DNA of 11,512 bases, taken from the NCBI GenBank assembly GCA_023248415.1, contig JAHFEP010000043.1:1-11512 (forward strand), given 5' to 3'. Below are positions 5,193-11,512 of the stretch, piece after piece. Numbering within the stretch: position 1 is the first letter of the stretch; every line of letters starts with the position of its first letter. The DNA comes from Nitrospirota bacterium (lineage in GTDB: Bacteria > Nitrospirota > CAKKRA01 > 9FT-COMBO-42-15). The position numbers were made by a program, and so were the translations under genes. The notes under the pieces were generated by a model that saw only the letters and a program-made list of their open reading frames with translations, made no database searches and was not told where the DNA came from.

Positions 5193-6847
5193 AGACAATG
5201 AGTAGCCTTTTTTCAAACCTCGTAACAAAATATCCAAAGTTAATTATTGTTGTTACAGTTACCCTGACAATCTTCTTTGCTTACGGGATGAGCAGGCTTG
5301 AGGTTGTCAGTGAGTTTGGTGATGATCTGCCGGCAAGCGATCCTATTGTGCAGACGAAGAGATATTTTCAGGAGGTCTTTGGTAAAAAGGATTTATTGTT
5401 CATAGGGATTGAGAAGACACCAACAATATACAATACCTCCACACTGCAAAAGATAAAGGACATCTCTGAAGAGATAAAACACCTGAATGGAATAATAGAG
5501 GATGATGTTATAAGCCTGTCAACTGCCAATAATATAAAAGGACGTGATTGGGGACTGGAGGCGGGGGCTTTTATGAAAGATGCCCCCCGGACAGAGGAAG
5601 ATCTGAATCAGCTTAAGAAGGATGTTCAGGGGAATGATATGTTCTATGGACGACTTGTCTCCAGAGATGAAACCTTGACGATGATAATTGCGGGCATGGA
5701 GAAATTAAATGGAAAGGAAAAGGATAGGCTTGTTGAAGAGCTTTACGCATTGGCAAAAAGGTTTGAAGGCCCTGAAAAATTTTATTTTACAGGTGACCCG
5801 ATTGGAAATTACGAGATTGACCGTGGAATCCAGCATGACATGAATCGCCTGATGCCCTTTGCCTTTCTCCTCATACTTGCAGGCTTCTACATTTCATTTA
5901 AAAGGCTTCGTGGCGTGATAATCCCTACAATAATTATGATAGTGAGCATTATCTGGACAATGGGATTGATGGGGCTCTTGGGTTATAAGATTAATGTAGT
6001 TACCTCTCTAATCCCTGTGGTGATGCTGGCGATCACAAGTTCTTATGGGGTGCATATAATTTATCGGTATTATGAGGTTACATCTTACCCCTCACCCGGT
6101 CCCTCTCCCCAAAGGGGAGAGGGATGGAAGGGGGATGGGCTTCAAGCCTCTGGTGAGGCTGTTCGCCGTTTAACTCAGGCACTCTTGATGGCAGGGATTA
6201 CTTCTGCTATTGGGACGGTCACCCTGATGATTTTCAAGATTGTATCAATAAAAGAGTTTGGTATTTTCTTAAGTGCTGGAATAGTCTTTGGATTTTTGCT
6301 TGCTCTAACCCTTGCACCGGCAATTTTAACACTCCTGAAACCCCAGACCAATAATATCGCAAAAGATAATTCAAAGAAGAAAGATTTTTTAGACAAACTG
6401 ATGCCGAGGCTTGCAAATTTTACCATGGGAAAACGAAATTTACTAACGGTAATAATAGGAATTTTGTTTGTCCTTTCCCTCTACGGAGTTTCTCTGCTAA
6501 AGGTAGGAATAAATTTTGTTGATTTCTTTCCAAAGGACCACAGATTTACCATTTCTGCAAATAAATTTAACGATAAGGTTGGTGGTTCAAATCCACTTAT
6601 CATCATGATAGAGACCCCTGAGCCTGATGGTATAAAAAATCCTGAGATATTAAGAAAGATGCTTGAGCTTGAAAATTATGCACGGGGAATGAAAGGCGTA
6701 GGAAATACAGACTCCTTTGCCAGGCTTATTAAGAGGATGAATTATGTTATAAATGGCGAAAAGAAGGAGTTTGATATAATTCCAGACTCACAGGAACTGA
6801 TAGGCACAGTACCTTCTTCTCTATTCCATGTCAGGCAATCCTGGTGA
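5189..6847 (+). CDS. RND/MMPL exporter, N-terminal part (gene split by frameshift)
   Basis: ATG 5189 follows AAAGGGA (5176-5182); the frame runs 552 codons to TGA 6845. It belongs to the RND superfamily exporters of the COG1033/MMPL type: TM1 near residues 14-34, a large periplasmic domain, then a TM2-TM6 block (LMPFAFLLILAGFYI, GVIIPTIIMIVSIIW, VVTSLIPVVMLAITSSYG, ALLMAGITSAIGTVTL, FGIFLSAGIVFGFLLAL) and TM7 opening the second half. The last residues (TVPSSLFHVRQSW) are out of frame: shifting by one base at about 6806 gives QYLLLYSMSGNPGDF, the usual family sequence, continuing in the next ORF. A palindromic insert adds PSPGPSPQRGEG to the cytoplasmic loop after TM4. Family members are proton-driven exporters of lipids and other hydrophobic compounds. 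If the base is real, this gene is a pseudogene. Confidence 0.85.
   Translation: MKTMSSLFSNLVTKYPKLIIVVTVTLTIFFAYGMSRLEVVSEFGDDLPASDPIVQTKRYFQEVFGKKDLLFIGIEKTPTIYNTSTLQKIKDISEEIKHLNGIIEDDVISLSTANNIKGRDWGLEAGAFMKDAPRTEEDLNQLKKDVQGNDMFYGRLVSRDETLTMIIAGMEKLNGKEKDRLVEELYALAKRFEGPEKFYFTGDPIGNYEIDRGIQHDMNRLMPFAFLLILAGFYISFKRLRGVIIPTIIMIVSIIWTMGLMGLLGYKINVVTSLIPVVMLAITSSYGVHIIYRYYEVTSYPSPGPSPQRGEGWKGDGLQASGEAVRRLTQALLMAGITSAIGTVTLMIFKIVSIKEFGIFLSAGIVFGFLLALTLAPAILTLLKPQTNNIAKDNSKKKDFLDKLMPRLANFTMGKRNLLTVIIGILFVLSLYGVSLLKVGINFVDFFPKDHRFTISANKFNDKVGGSNPLIIMIETPEPDGIKNPEILRKMLELENYARGMKGVGNTDSFARLIKRMNYVINGEKKEFDIIPDSQELIGTVPSSLFHVRQSW
6101..6123. repeat. Palindromic repeat inside the RND frame (loop after TM4)
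   Basis: CCCTCTCCCC (6101-6110), AAA, GGGGAGAGGG (6114-6123) form a perfect 10-bp stem; a looser repeat extends to about 6085-6138 (ACCCCTCACCC on the left, GGAAGGGGGATGGG on the right). This sequence type is a widespread dispersed bacterial repeat. It is translated as YPSPGPSPQRGEG in a cytoplasmic loop, where related exporters have a charged linker before the EAVRR segment. TGAGG at 6073-6077 and 6154-6158 could be a target duplication, but the match is short. Confidence 0.65.
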
Positions 6848-8441
6848 TTTTGATAATCTGGTTGACTATGAATACAGGAGGGCAAAGGTTATGATTAATC
6901 TGACTACTTTTGATCAGGAGCGTCAGAGGGAAATCTTTGATGAGATTCAAGATTACACAGAGAGGCTCTTTCCAAAGGATGTAAACCCCGTTAGAAGCTC
7001 TCTTCATCGAGAACCATCTACCACCAATAAGGACACATCTCTAACAAAAGAATCTTCTAACGGGGTAAAGATAGCCTATGATGGCGTGATTCGCTGGATA
7101 GCAGAGACCAATTATGTTGTTAAGGGAAAGATTCAAAATATTATCAGCTCCATTCTCATTGTCTTCCTTTTTTGTGTCATAGTTTATCGCTCCTTTAGAC
7201 TCGGTATTTTAAGCATTGTACCACTTACAGTTGCTACACTCCTTACATTTGGAGTTATGGGATTCTTAGGGATACGATTGAATATGGCAACAGCAATTAT
7301 TACTTCAATCGCTGTTGGTGTTGGTGTGGATTTCGCCATACATTACATAACTCATTTTCGCGAAGAGATTGAGAGGGGATTAAGCTATCGCGATGCTACG
7401 ATGGCAACAATGACCTCATCTGGAAAGGCAATAATTTTTGATATGCTTTCAAATGTTCTTGGCTTCATAGTTTTTATTTCATCGGATTTTGTCCCGATAC
7501 GAGATTTCGGCTGGCTTATCAGTCTAACTATGGTTACCGTATCAATAGGGACATTGCTTATTCTGCCTGTGCTATTCGGATTTGTAAATGTCAAATCCTT
7601 AACACGCAACCTTAAACTACAAAGGGAGGGAATTATGACACATCATAGTAGAATACGTTGGGCTGTTGTAAGTATAGGTTTAATATTATGGCTTCTCTTT
7701 ACCTTTGGCTCTGCATTTTCTCAGGAATTGACAGCCCGACAGATTATGGAGAGGAATGATGATGTCCAGATCTCAAAAGACAGCACATCAAAAATCACAA
7801 TGAAGCTAATAAATGAAAAGGGGCAGGAACGGGTAAGGAAGATCGCTTACTTTGAAAAGAGGGATAAAGATGACAACAGGAATACCCTTGTAAAGTTTCA
7901 ATTCCCTGCAGATGTGAAGGGTACAGGCCTTCTGACGCTGGAACATAAAGGTTCGGAAGATGACCAGTGGCTATACCTTCCAGCCTTGAGAAAGACAAGA
8001 AGGATTTCAGCAAGCGATAAAGGTGACAGTTTTATGGGTTCAGATTTTACCTATGAGGATATGGAACAGGAGGACCTTGATGAATTTGAATATAAACTTT
8101 TAGGCACAGAGGATATTAATGGAGAGCCATGCTACCGCATAGAAGGCATTGCTGTTAGCGAATCAAAGAAAAAAGAGACGAGTTACAGCAGACGGGAAAT
8201 ATGGGTGAGAAAGGGCGATTTTGTCCTTTTGAAGATTAATTATTATGACAAAAAGGGGAATTTTCTAAAAACCCTTACTGTAGCAGACATAAAAGTAATT
8301 AATGGAAAACCGCGAGCCCACAAAATAGTTATGGAAAACCTTCAAAGAAGACACAAAACAGAATTGATATATGAAGAGATAAAACTTGACCAGGGTATTT
8401 CAGATAATCTATTCACAGAAAGACAGTTAGCGAGGGATTAG
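6828..8441 (+). CDS. RND/MMPL exporter C-terminal part, frame-fused to LolA-like protein
   Basis: An open frame of 537 codons from ATG 6828; the true frame joins the exporter upstream at about 6807, and no ribosome binding site precedes 6828. Residues 1-50 finish the second periplasmic domain; an 84-nt insert adds NPVRSSL and what follows. Then come TM8 to TM12: IISSILIVFLFCVIVY, LGILSIVPLTVATLLTF, the MATAIITSIAVGVGVDFAIHY helix with the conserved Asp expected in proton relay, AIIFDMLSNVLGFIVF and the final helix ending LPVLFGFVNV. There is no stop before the LolA-like segment, which starts with its own Shine-Dalgarno site and signal peptide at 7635. Either two proteins are made from one frame, or a fusion exists in which the signal peptide acts as a 13th TM and places the carrier domain in the periplasm. 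Confidence 0.8.
   Translation: MSGNPGDFDNLVDYEYRRAKVMINLTTFDQERQREIFDEIQDYTERLFPKDVNPVRSSLHREPSTTNKDTSLTKESSNGVKIAYDGVIRWIAETNYVVKGKIQNIISSILIVFLFCVIVYRSFRLGILSIVPLTVATLLTFGVMGFLGIRLNMATAIITSIAVGVGVDFAIHYITHFREEIERGLSYRDATMATMTSSGKAIIFDMLSNVLGFIVFISSDFVPIRDFGWLISLTMVTVSIGTLLILPVLFGFVNVKSLTRNLKLQREGIMTHHSRIRWAVVSIGLILWLLFTFGSAFSQELTARQIMERNDDVQISKDSTSKITMKLINEKGQERVRKIAYFEKRDKDDNRNTLVKFQFPADVKGTGLLTLEHKGSEDDQWLYLPALRKTRRISASDKGDSFMGSDFTYEDMEQEDLDEFEYKLLGTEDINGEPCYRIEGIAVSESKKKETSYSRREIWVRKGDFVLLKINYYDKKGNFLKTLTVADIKVINGKPRAHKIVMENLQRRHKTELIYEEIKLDQGISDNLFTERQLARD
6981..7069. repeat. In-frame palindromic insert with 5-bp direct repeat
   Basis: A perfect 13-bp inverted repeat (ACCCCGTTAGAAG at 6985-6997, CTTCTAACGGGGT at 7054-7066) bounds the element. 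GTAAA occurs on both sides (6981-6985 and 7065-7069), overlapping the repeat tips by 1-2 bases. The two GTAAA copies are exactly 84 nt (28 codons) apart. Removing one copy plus the insert gives PKDVKIAYDG, a smooth sequence for an exporter periplasmic domain. The element is therefore best read as a small mobile or miniature palindrome that was captured in the coding frame. Confidence 0.75.
7635..8441 (+). CDS. LolA-like outer-membrane lipoprotein-sorting protein
   Basis: ATG 7635 sits 4-5 nt after AAAGGGAGGG (7621-7630), a strong internal ribosome binding site, giving a 268-residue protein in the same frame as the exporter. Residues 1-29 look like a signal peptide (basic start, hydrophobic IGLILWLLFTFG, AFS before the expected cut). 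The mature part matches the LolA-like/COG2834 family: TARQIMERNDDVQ, MKLINEKGQERVRK, VKFQFPADVKGTGLL, DQWLYLPALRKTRRIS, GSFMGSDFTYEDM-like motif (here DSFMGSDFTYEDME), EIWVRKGDFVLLKINYYD and a final NLFTERQL. The fold is a half-barrel that carries lipid or lipidated cargo across the periplasm. Co-transcription with an RND exporter and an outer-membrane barrel suggests it is the periplasmic carrier of that system (inference). Stop TAG lies 4 nt before the next start. Confidence 0.85.
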   Translation: MTHHSRIRWAVVSIGLILWLLFTFGSAFSQELTARQIMERNDDVQISKDSTSKITMKLINEKGQERVRKIAYFEKRDKDDNRNTLVKFQFPADVKGTGLLTLEHKGSEDDQWLYLPALRKTRRISASDKGDSFMGSDFTYEDMEQEDLDEFEYKLLGTEDINGEPCYRIEGIAVSESKKKETSYSRREIWVRKGDFVLLKINYYDKKGNFLKTLTVADIKVINGKPRAHKIVMENLQRRHKTELIYEEIKLDQGISDNLFTERQLARD

Positions 8442-8445
8442 TTAA

Positions 8446-9687
8446 TTGTTGTTATTTGCAAGATCAAAAAAGGCATGGCTCGTGGCATGGTCTCTTCTTT
8501 TTTATCTTTTTGCCCCAGGTTTTATTTTTGCCCAGGATTTTAGTTTTAACGGAACCTTAAGGGGATATTATTTTAGCTCCACAAGAGACCTTGACGAAGA
8601 GACAGACATTTTTGGCGCCTCCTTTCAGCCTCGTGCAACTTTAAAGTTTGCTCCTTATCTAACCCTTTACGCTGAGATGAGATTTATAGCTGAGAAACCA
8701 TGGAATGGTATCTACTCTTCCTTAAGGGAAGGGTATGGAGACTTCTATTTAAATTCATTGGATTTCAGAATAGGGAAACAGATCATTCAATGGGGAAGGG
8801 CAGATGGTATAAATCCTACTGATAATCTGATGCCATGGAATAACACCCTGCTCTTTTCAGAGGATAGTGAGTTAAGAAGCGGTGTTATAGCAGTAAAGGC
8901 GAACTATTACTATAAAAGTATGACCTTAACCGGGATATGGATACCTTTCTTTGAGCCAAACAGGTTTCCCCCGCCTTCTAATTATCATGTAAGAGAAGAA
9001 ACACCATCTGAAACCCTTGGCAACAGCCAGTATGCCCTTAAGATAGATTCAACTGGCGGTAAATTAGATTGGTCTTTGAGTTATTTTGATGGTTTTGACC
9101 CTGCGCCAGACCTTGCTTTATCAACTACTGGCATTATATTAAGGTATCCGAGGATAAGGGTTATTGGCGGAGATTTTGCTGCAACAATTGGTAAGTTTGG
9201 CATTAGGGGTGAGGCAGCCTATTTCTTTACAGAGGATATGGATGGAGATAATCCTGAAAAGAAGAATCCGTATCTTTTTTATGTACTTGGCGTGGACAGA
9301 ACCCTGTGGGAATATCTGTACTTAAATCTACAGTTTATTGAGAGGGTTGTCATTAATTATAAAAACCCGTTGGAAATTCAAAACCCCTATTTAAGGGATG
9401 TTGCTGTTAAAGGGGCTGTTATTAATAATCAGCTTGACAGGATAACAAATGCTATATCTTTAAAGATTGGATATAAGATGTTTCATGAGATATTAAATTT
9501 AGAACTCTCTGGTATTTACAATATTACAAGAAGGGATTATCTTATTAGGCCGAAGATTAGCTATGCCTTTACAGATCATTTATCAGGAATATTAGGTGCT
9601 GATATATATCAAGGGAAAGATGATAGCCTCTTTGGTTTGCTTGAGGATAATACGACCCTTTTTGCAGAAATAAAATATGGTTTTTAA
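8446..9687 (+). CDS. Outer-membrane beta-barrel protein of the RND operon
   Basis: TTG 8446 (or the next codon, TTG 8449) follows GAGGGA (8432-8437), 4 nt after the LolA-like stop, so the genes are translated from one message. The product is 413 residues: signal peptide 1-29 (LVAWSLLFYLFAPGFIFA before QD), then alternating aromatic/polar strands throughout and a C-terminal Phe (AEIKYGF), the outer-membrane barrel sorting signal. The block FRIGKQIIQWGRADGINPTD is reminiscent of DUF1302-type barrel proteins found beside MMPL exporters and LolA-like/DUF1329 genes; the match is by eye. It likely provides the outer-membrane end of the export route, or anchors cargo there. Stop TAA touches the stop of the convergent gene with no gap and no terminator. 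Confidence 0.78.
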   Translation: MLLFARSKKAWLVAWSLLFYLFAPGFIFAQDFSFNGTLRGYYFSSTRDLDEETDIFGASFQPRATLKFAPYLTLYAEMRFIAEKPWNGIYSSLREGYGDFYLNSLDFRIGKQIIQWGRADGINPTDNLMPWNNTLLFSEDSELRSGVIAVKANYYYKSMTLTGIWIPFFEPNRFPPPSNYHVREETPSETLGNSQYALKIDSTGGKLDWSLSYFDGFDPAPDLALSTTGIILRYPRIRVIGGDFAATIGKFGIRGEAAYFFTEDMDGDNPEKKNPYLFYVLGVDRTLWEYLYLNLQFIERVVINYKNPLEIQNPYLRDVAVKGAVINNQLDRITNAISLKIGYKMFHEILNLELSGIYNITRRDYLIRPKISYAFTDHLSGILGADIYQGKDDSLFGLLEDNTTLFAEIKYGF

Positions 9688-10860
9688 TTAAAACATCGTT
9701 CCAAATGAGAAGAAGCCTCTTGTTCCTCTGCTTGCATCAGTAACGCTTTTGGAAACCTCAATATTATGATAGAGCGGTATTTTGCCGTATATAAACATCA
9801 AAAATCTTATGCCAGCGCCGACACTTGCCTCTGCGTCTTCAAATTTTGCCTTCTGCCCTTTGTTCCACACACGGCCGGCATCGCCGAAGATTGCAAAGTC
9901 AAGCCTCTTTGCAAGAAATAAATCCATTGGCATGATAACCTGATTTATCTCAAATAATGGATAGCGCAGTTCAAGATTTGCCAATGCAATCCTTGTCCCA
10001 TGAAATTCATGATAGCCATAGCCGCGCAGACTGTCCTGGCCGCCTAATGGAAATACCAAGACATCATTCTCCTTATATCCAGCCATTAATCTTGTGGCAA
10101 CAACAAGCCTCTTTCCGTATTTCCAGTGCTCATTGAAATTGTAGTTTGCATATCCCCTGATTTCGCCTTCATAGTTTCTATAGTAAAAATCGCTGCCCAG
10201 TTTCTTTTCGCCAAAGTCGCCGTGTATATTAAATTGAGCGCCTGATATCGGTCCGATTTCCTGATAAACAACATTGTCCCATACAAGGCTTGTGCCAATA
10301 GCGCCCTGCTGGTATTTTTTGAACGGTGTCCCTATATATTCTTTGAATTCCTCTGTTACCTCTTTTAAGGTGTATATCGCATCAATCCTCATGTATTTTG
10401 ATAATGGAAAGCTGACTAAGAAATTCCCGCCCCTTTCCCTGAACCATTCTTCGTCTTCTCCGAGTGTGTTATTGCTGTTTTCAATATATGTGTATCTCTG
10501 AAACAGGTTTATTCCAAATGTAGGCCAGAACCGCATATATGTATATCCTGCCTGCAGATGGGCGCGGCCGCTCTTAAATCCGTAGCCTCCAATGGCTTCA
10601 ACCTGATGATTGCCAAGATAATCGCTTCCATACAAATACAGCCCTGTAATAAAGCCGTCTGCAGGATTATAATCAATATACGGCAGCAAAAGGTCTGCTG
10701 ATGCCCTGAAGGAGTAGTCCCTTATTGTGGTAGGGGTTTCTACTGTTGATATTTTTGGCTTCTCCTCCTCTGCAAAAGATGACAATGGTATGATTGAAAG
10801 TAATATTGCAAAGAAGATAGTAAGTTTTTTACTGCATCTTGTAAATATTGAATATTCCAT
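9688..10860 (-). CDS. Omp85/BamA-type barrel protein without POTRA domains
   Basis: The chosen start is the ATG at 10860-10858, giving 390 residues with a signal peptide (MEYSIFTRCSKK, then LTIFFAILLSIIPLSSFA, cut before EEEK). An ATG at 10902 would add 14 residues in front and hide that signal. Strands with alternating aromatic residues run from about residue 48 to the C-terminal Phe (FFSFGTMF). FPLGGQDSLRGY (residues 270-281) is the conserved LRGY/VRGF barrel lock motif of Omp85 proteins, followed by GTRIALANLELRYPLF and the FGDAGRVW strand. Only about 20 residues separate the signal peptide from the barrel, so no POTRA domain is present. It overlaps the end of the upstream propeller gene by 32 nt and has no clear ribosome binding site, suggesting translational coupling and a joint function in the envelope. 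Confidence 0.82.
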   Translation of the reverse strand: MEYSIFTRCSKKLTIFFAILLSIIPLSSFAEEEKPKISTVETPTTIRDYSFRASADLLLPYIDYNPADGFITGLYLYGSDYLGNHQVEAIGGYGFKSGRAHLQAGYTYMRFWPTFGINLFQRYTYIENSNNTLGEDEEWFRERGGNFLVSFPLSKYMRIDAIYTLKEVTEEFKEYIGTPFKKYQQGAIGTSLVWDNVVYQEIGPISGAQFNIHGDFGEKKLGSDFYYRNYEGEIRGYANYNFNEHWKYGKRLVVATRLMAGYKENDVLVFPLGGQDSLRGYGYHEFHGTRIALANLELRYPLFEINQVIMPMDLFLAKRLDFAIFGDAGRVWNKGQKAKFEDAEASVGAGIRFLMFIYGKIPLYHNIEVSKSVTDASRGTRGFFSFGTMF

Positions 10861-11512
10861 TTCTGTATGAACTAAAAACGATATCCCTTTCTTTTGTAAC
10901 ATTTATATAAAAATTTCCGCCTGTAACATCTGTATGCTGTGTTATGCTGCCGCCGGCAATATTCATGGAATAGATATTGAATACCCCATTCCTGTCAGAT
11001 ACATAATAAAGCCTTTTTCCATCAGATGATATTGATGGCGCAAAGTCGTCGTAATTATTTTCTGTAAGACGCTCAATATTAGTTCCATCAGCATTCATTG
11101 CAAAAAGCTCTCTCTGCTCATTCATCTCACGGACAAAAAATATGCGGCTGCCGTCAGGAGAGAATACCGGAGACTCCTCGTATTCCTTTGTATTTGTAAT
11201 CTGCGTAAGATTCTTCCCATCAATATCTGCAATATAGATATCTGTATAACCTTTTACAAGTGATGTAAAGATGATTCTCTTGCTGTCAGGAGAGAAGGAT
11301 GGATGGGAATTGTGCCTGAGTGAAATCTTAACCCTTCTGCAAAAGCCTCCATCAGACGGAATTATGTATATGTCATCGCGCCTTTTTTTATTGCTTACAA
11401 AGGCAATATATTTTCCGTCAGGCGAGAAGGAGATGCCCAATGGCCTGATATATCTGTTTCTTGTCAGCCTCTTCTTATTTTTGCCGTCAGCATCCATTAT
11501 ATAAAGGTCATA
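10829..11512 (-). CDS. TolB-like beta-propeller protein (partial, N-terminus outside window)
   Basis: The frame is open to the right edge (it reads YDLYIMDADGKNKK at the edge) and stops at TAA 10829-10831, so 227 C-terminal residues are seen. Four PD40/WD40-like repeats are visible, each with the F-SPDG core followed by a strand and the D-I-Y pattern: SFSPDGKYIAFVS, SFSPDSKRIIFTS, VFSPDGSRIFFVR and SISSDGKRLYYVS, plus a last half repeat ending FNIYKMQ. This is the TolB/DPP6-N type propeller, usually periplasmic and used for protein-protein contact. The downstream Omp85-type gene overlaps by 32 nt; the propeller may replace the missing POTRA domains as its periplasmic partner (inference). An N-terminal signal peptide cannot be checked. 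Confidence 0.85.
   Translation of the reverse strand, partial: YDLYIMDADGKNKKRLTRNRYIRPLGISFSPDGKYIAFVSNKKRRDDIYIIPSDGGFCRRVKISLRHNSHPSFSPDSKRIIFTSLVKGYTDIYIADIDGKNLTQITNTKEYEESPVFSPDGSRIFFVREMNEQRELFAMNADGTNIERLTENNYDDFAPSISSDGKRLYYVSDRNGVFNIYSMNIAGGSITQHTDVTGGNFYINVTKERDIVFSSYRNGIFNIYKMQ

Noticed and set aside
6795..6850. Programmed frameshift in the RND gene
   Set aside because: No slippery run, no nearby downstream hairpin and no rare-codon/SD-like stimulator was seen; mutation or sequencing error explains it more simply.
840..7069. CRISPR array
   Set aside because: The repeats are palindromes of different families, scattered and partly inside genes, with no regular spacer pattern and no cas genes.
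10861..10902. Upstream ATG start for the Omp85-type protein
   Set aside because: No ribosome binding site, and the extra residues precede an already complete signal peptide that begins at 10860.

Overview
The window reads as a chromosomal segment of a moderately AT-rich Gram-negative (diderm) bacterium. Evidence: two outer-membrane beta-barrels, a LolA-like periplasmic protein, an RND/MMPL exporter, a TolB-like propeller, consensus sigma70-type promoters and purine-rich Shine-Dalgarno sites. The pairing of a DUF4912 protein with a GH57 branching enzyme, together with many palindromic repeats inside and between genes, fits Nitrospirota/Desulfobacterota-type lineages. That placement is inference; no marker gene is present.

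Layout. (1) 1-76: last codons of a sensor histidine kinase. (2) 108-661: a two-gene toxin-antitoxin cassette (RHH antitoxin, MazF/PemK-like toxin, ATGA overlap) behind a strong promoter that appears to give a leaderless message. (3) 738-3356: a DUF4912 protein and a GH57 1,4-alpha-glucan branching enzyme, separated by two repeat hairpins, the second shaped like an intrinsic terminator. (4) 3472-4293: an exported SUMF1/FGE-fold protein lacking one of the two catalytic cysteines. (5) 4445-9687: a TetR regulator and a likely operon of a 23-codon leader ORF, an RND/MMPL exporter broken by a one-base frameshift, a LolA-like carrier whose frame is continuous with the exporter, and an outer-membrane beta-barrel. 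(6) 9688-11512, minus strand: a TolB-like propeller (start outside the window) and a POTRA-less Omp85-type barrel, converging on block 5 with the two stop codons touching.

How the genes work together. Near-identical 14-bp palindromes lie over the start of transcription of both the TetR gene and the exporter operon, so TetR probably represses both. Inner-membrane exporter, periplasmic carrier and outer-membrane barrel form a plausible trans-envelope route for a lipid or other hydrophobic compound. This is the most system-like part of the window, although the exporter may be inactive in this strain. A second theme is repeats: at least five palindromic families occur in 11.5 kb and three lie inside reading frames without breaking them. 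One is an 84-nt insert flanked by a 5-bp direct repeat whose removal restores a smooth protein sequence. No stretch over 300 bases lacks a gene; the longest gaps (3357-3471 and 4294-4444) hold a repeat, and the TetR promoter with its operator, respectively.
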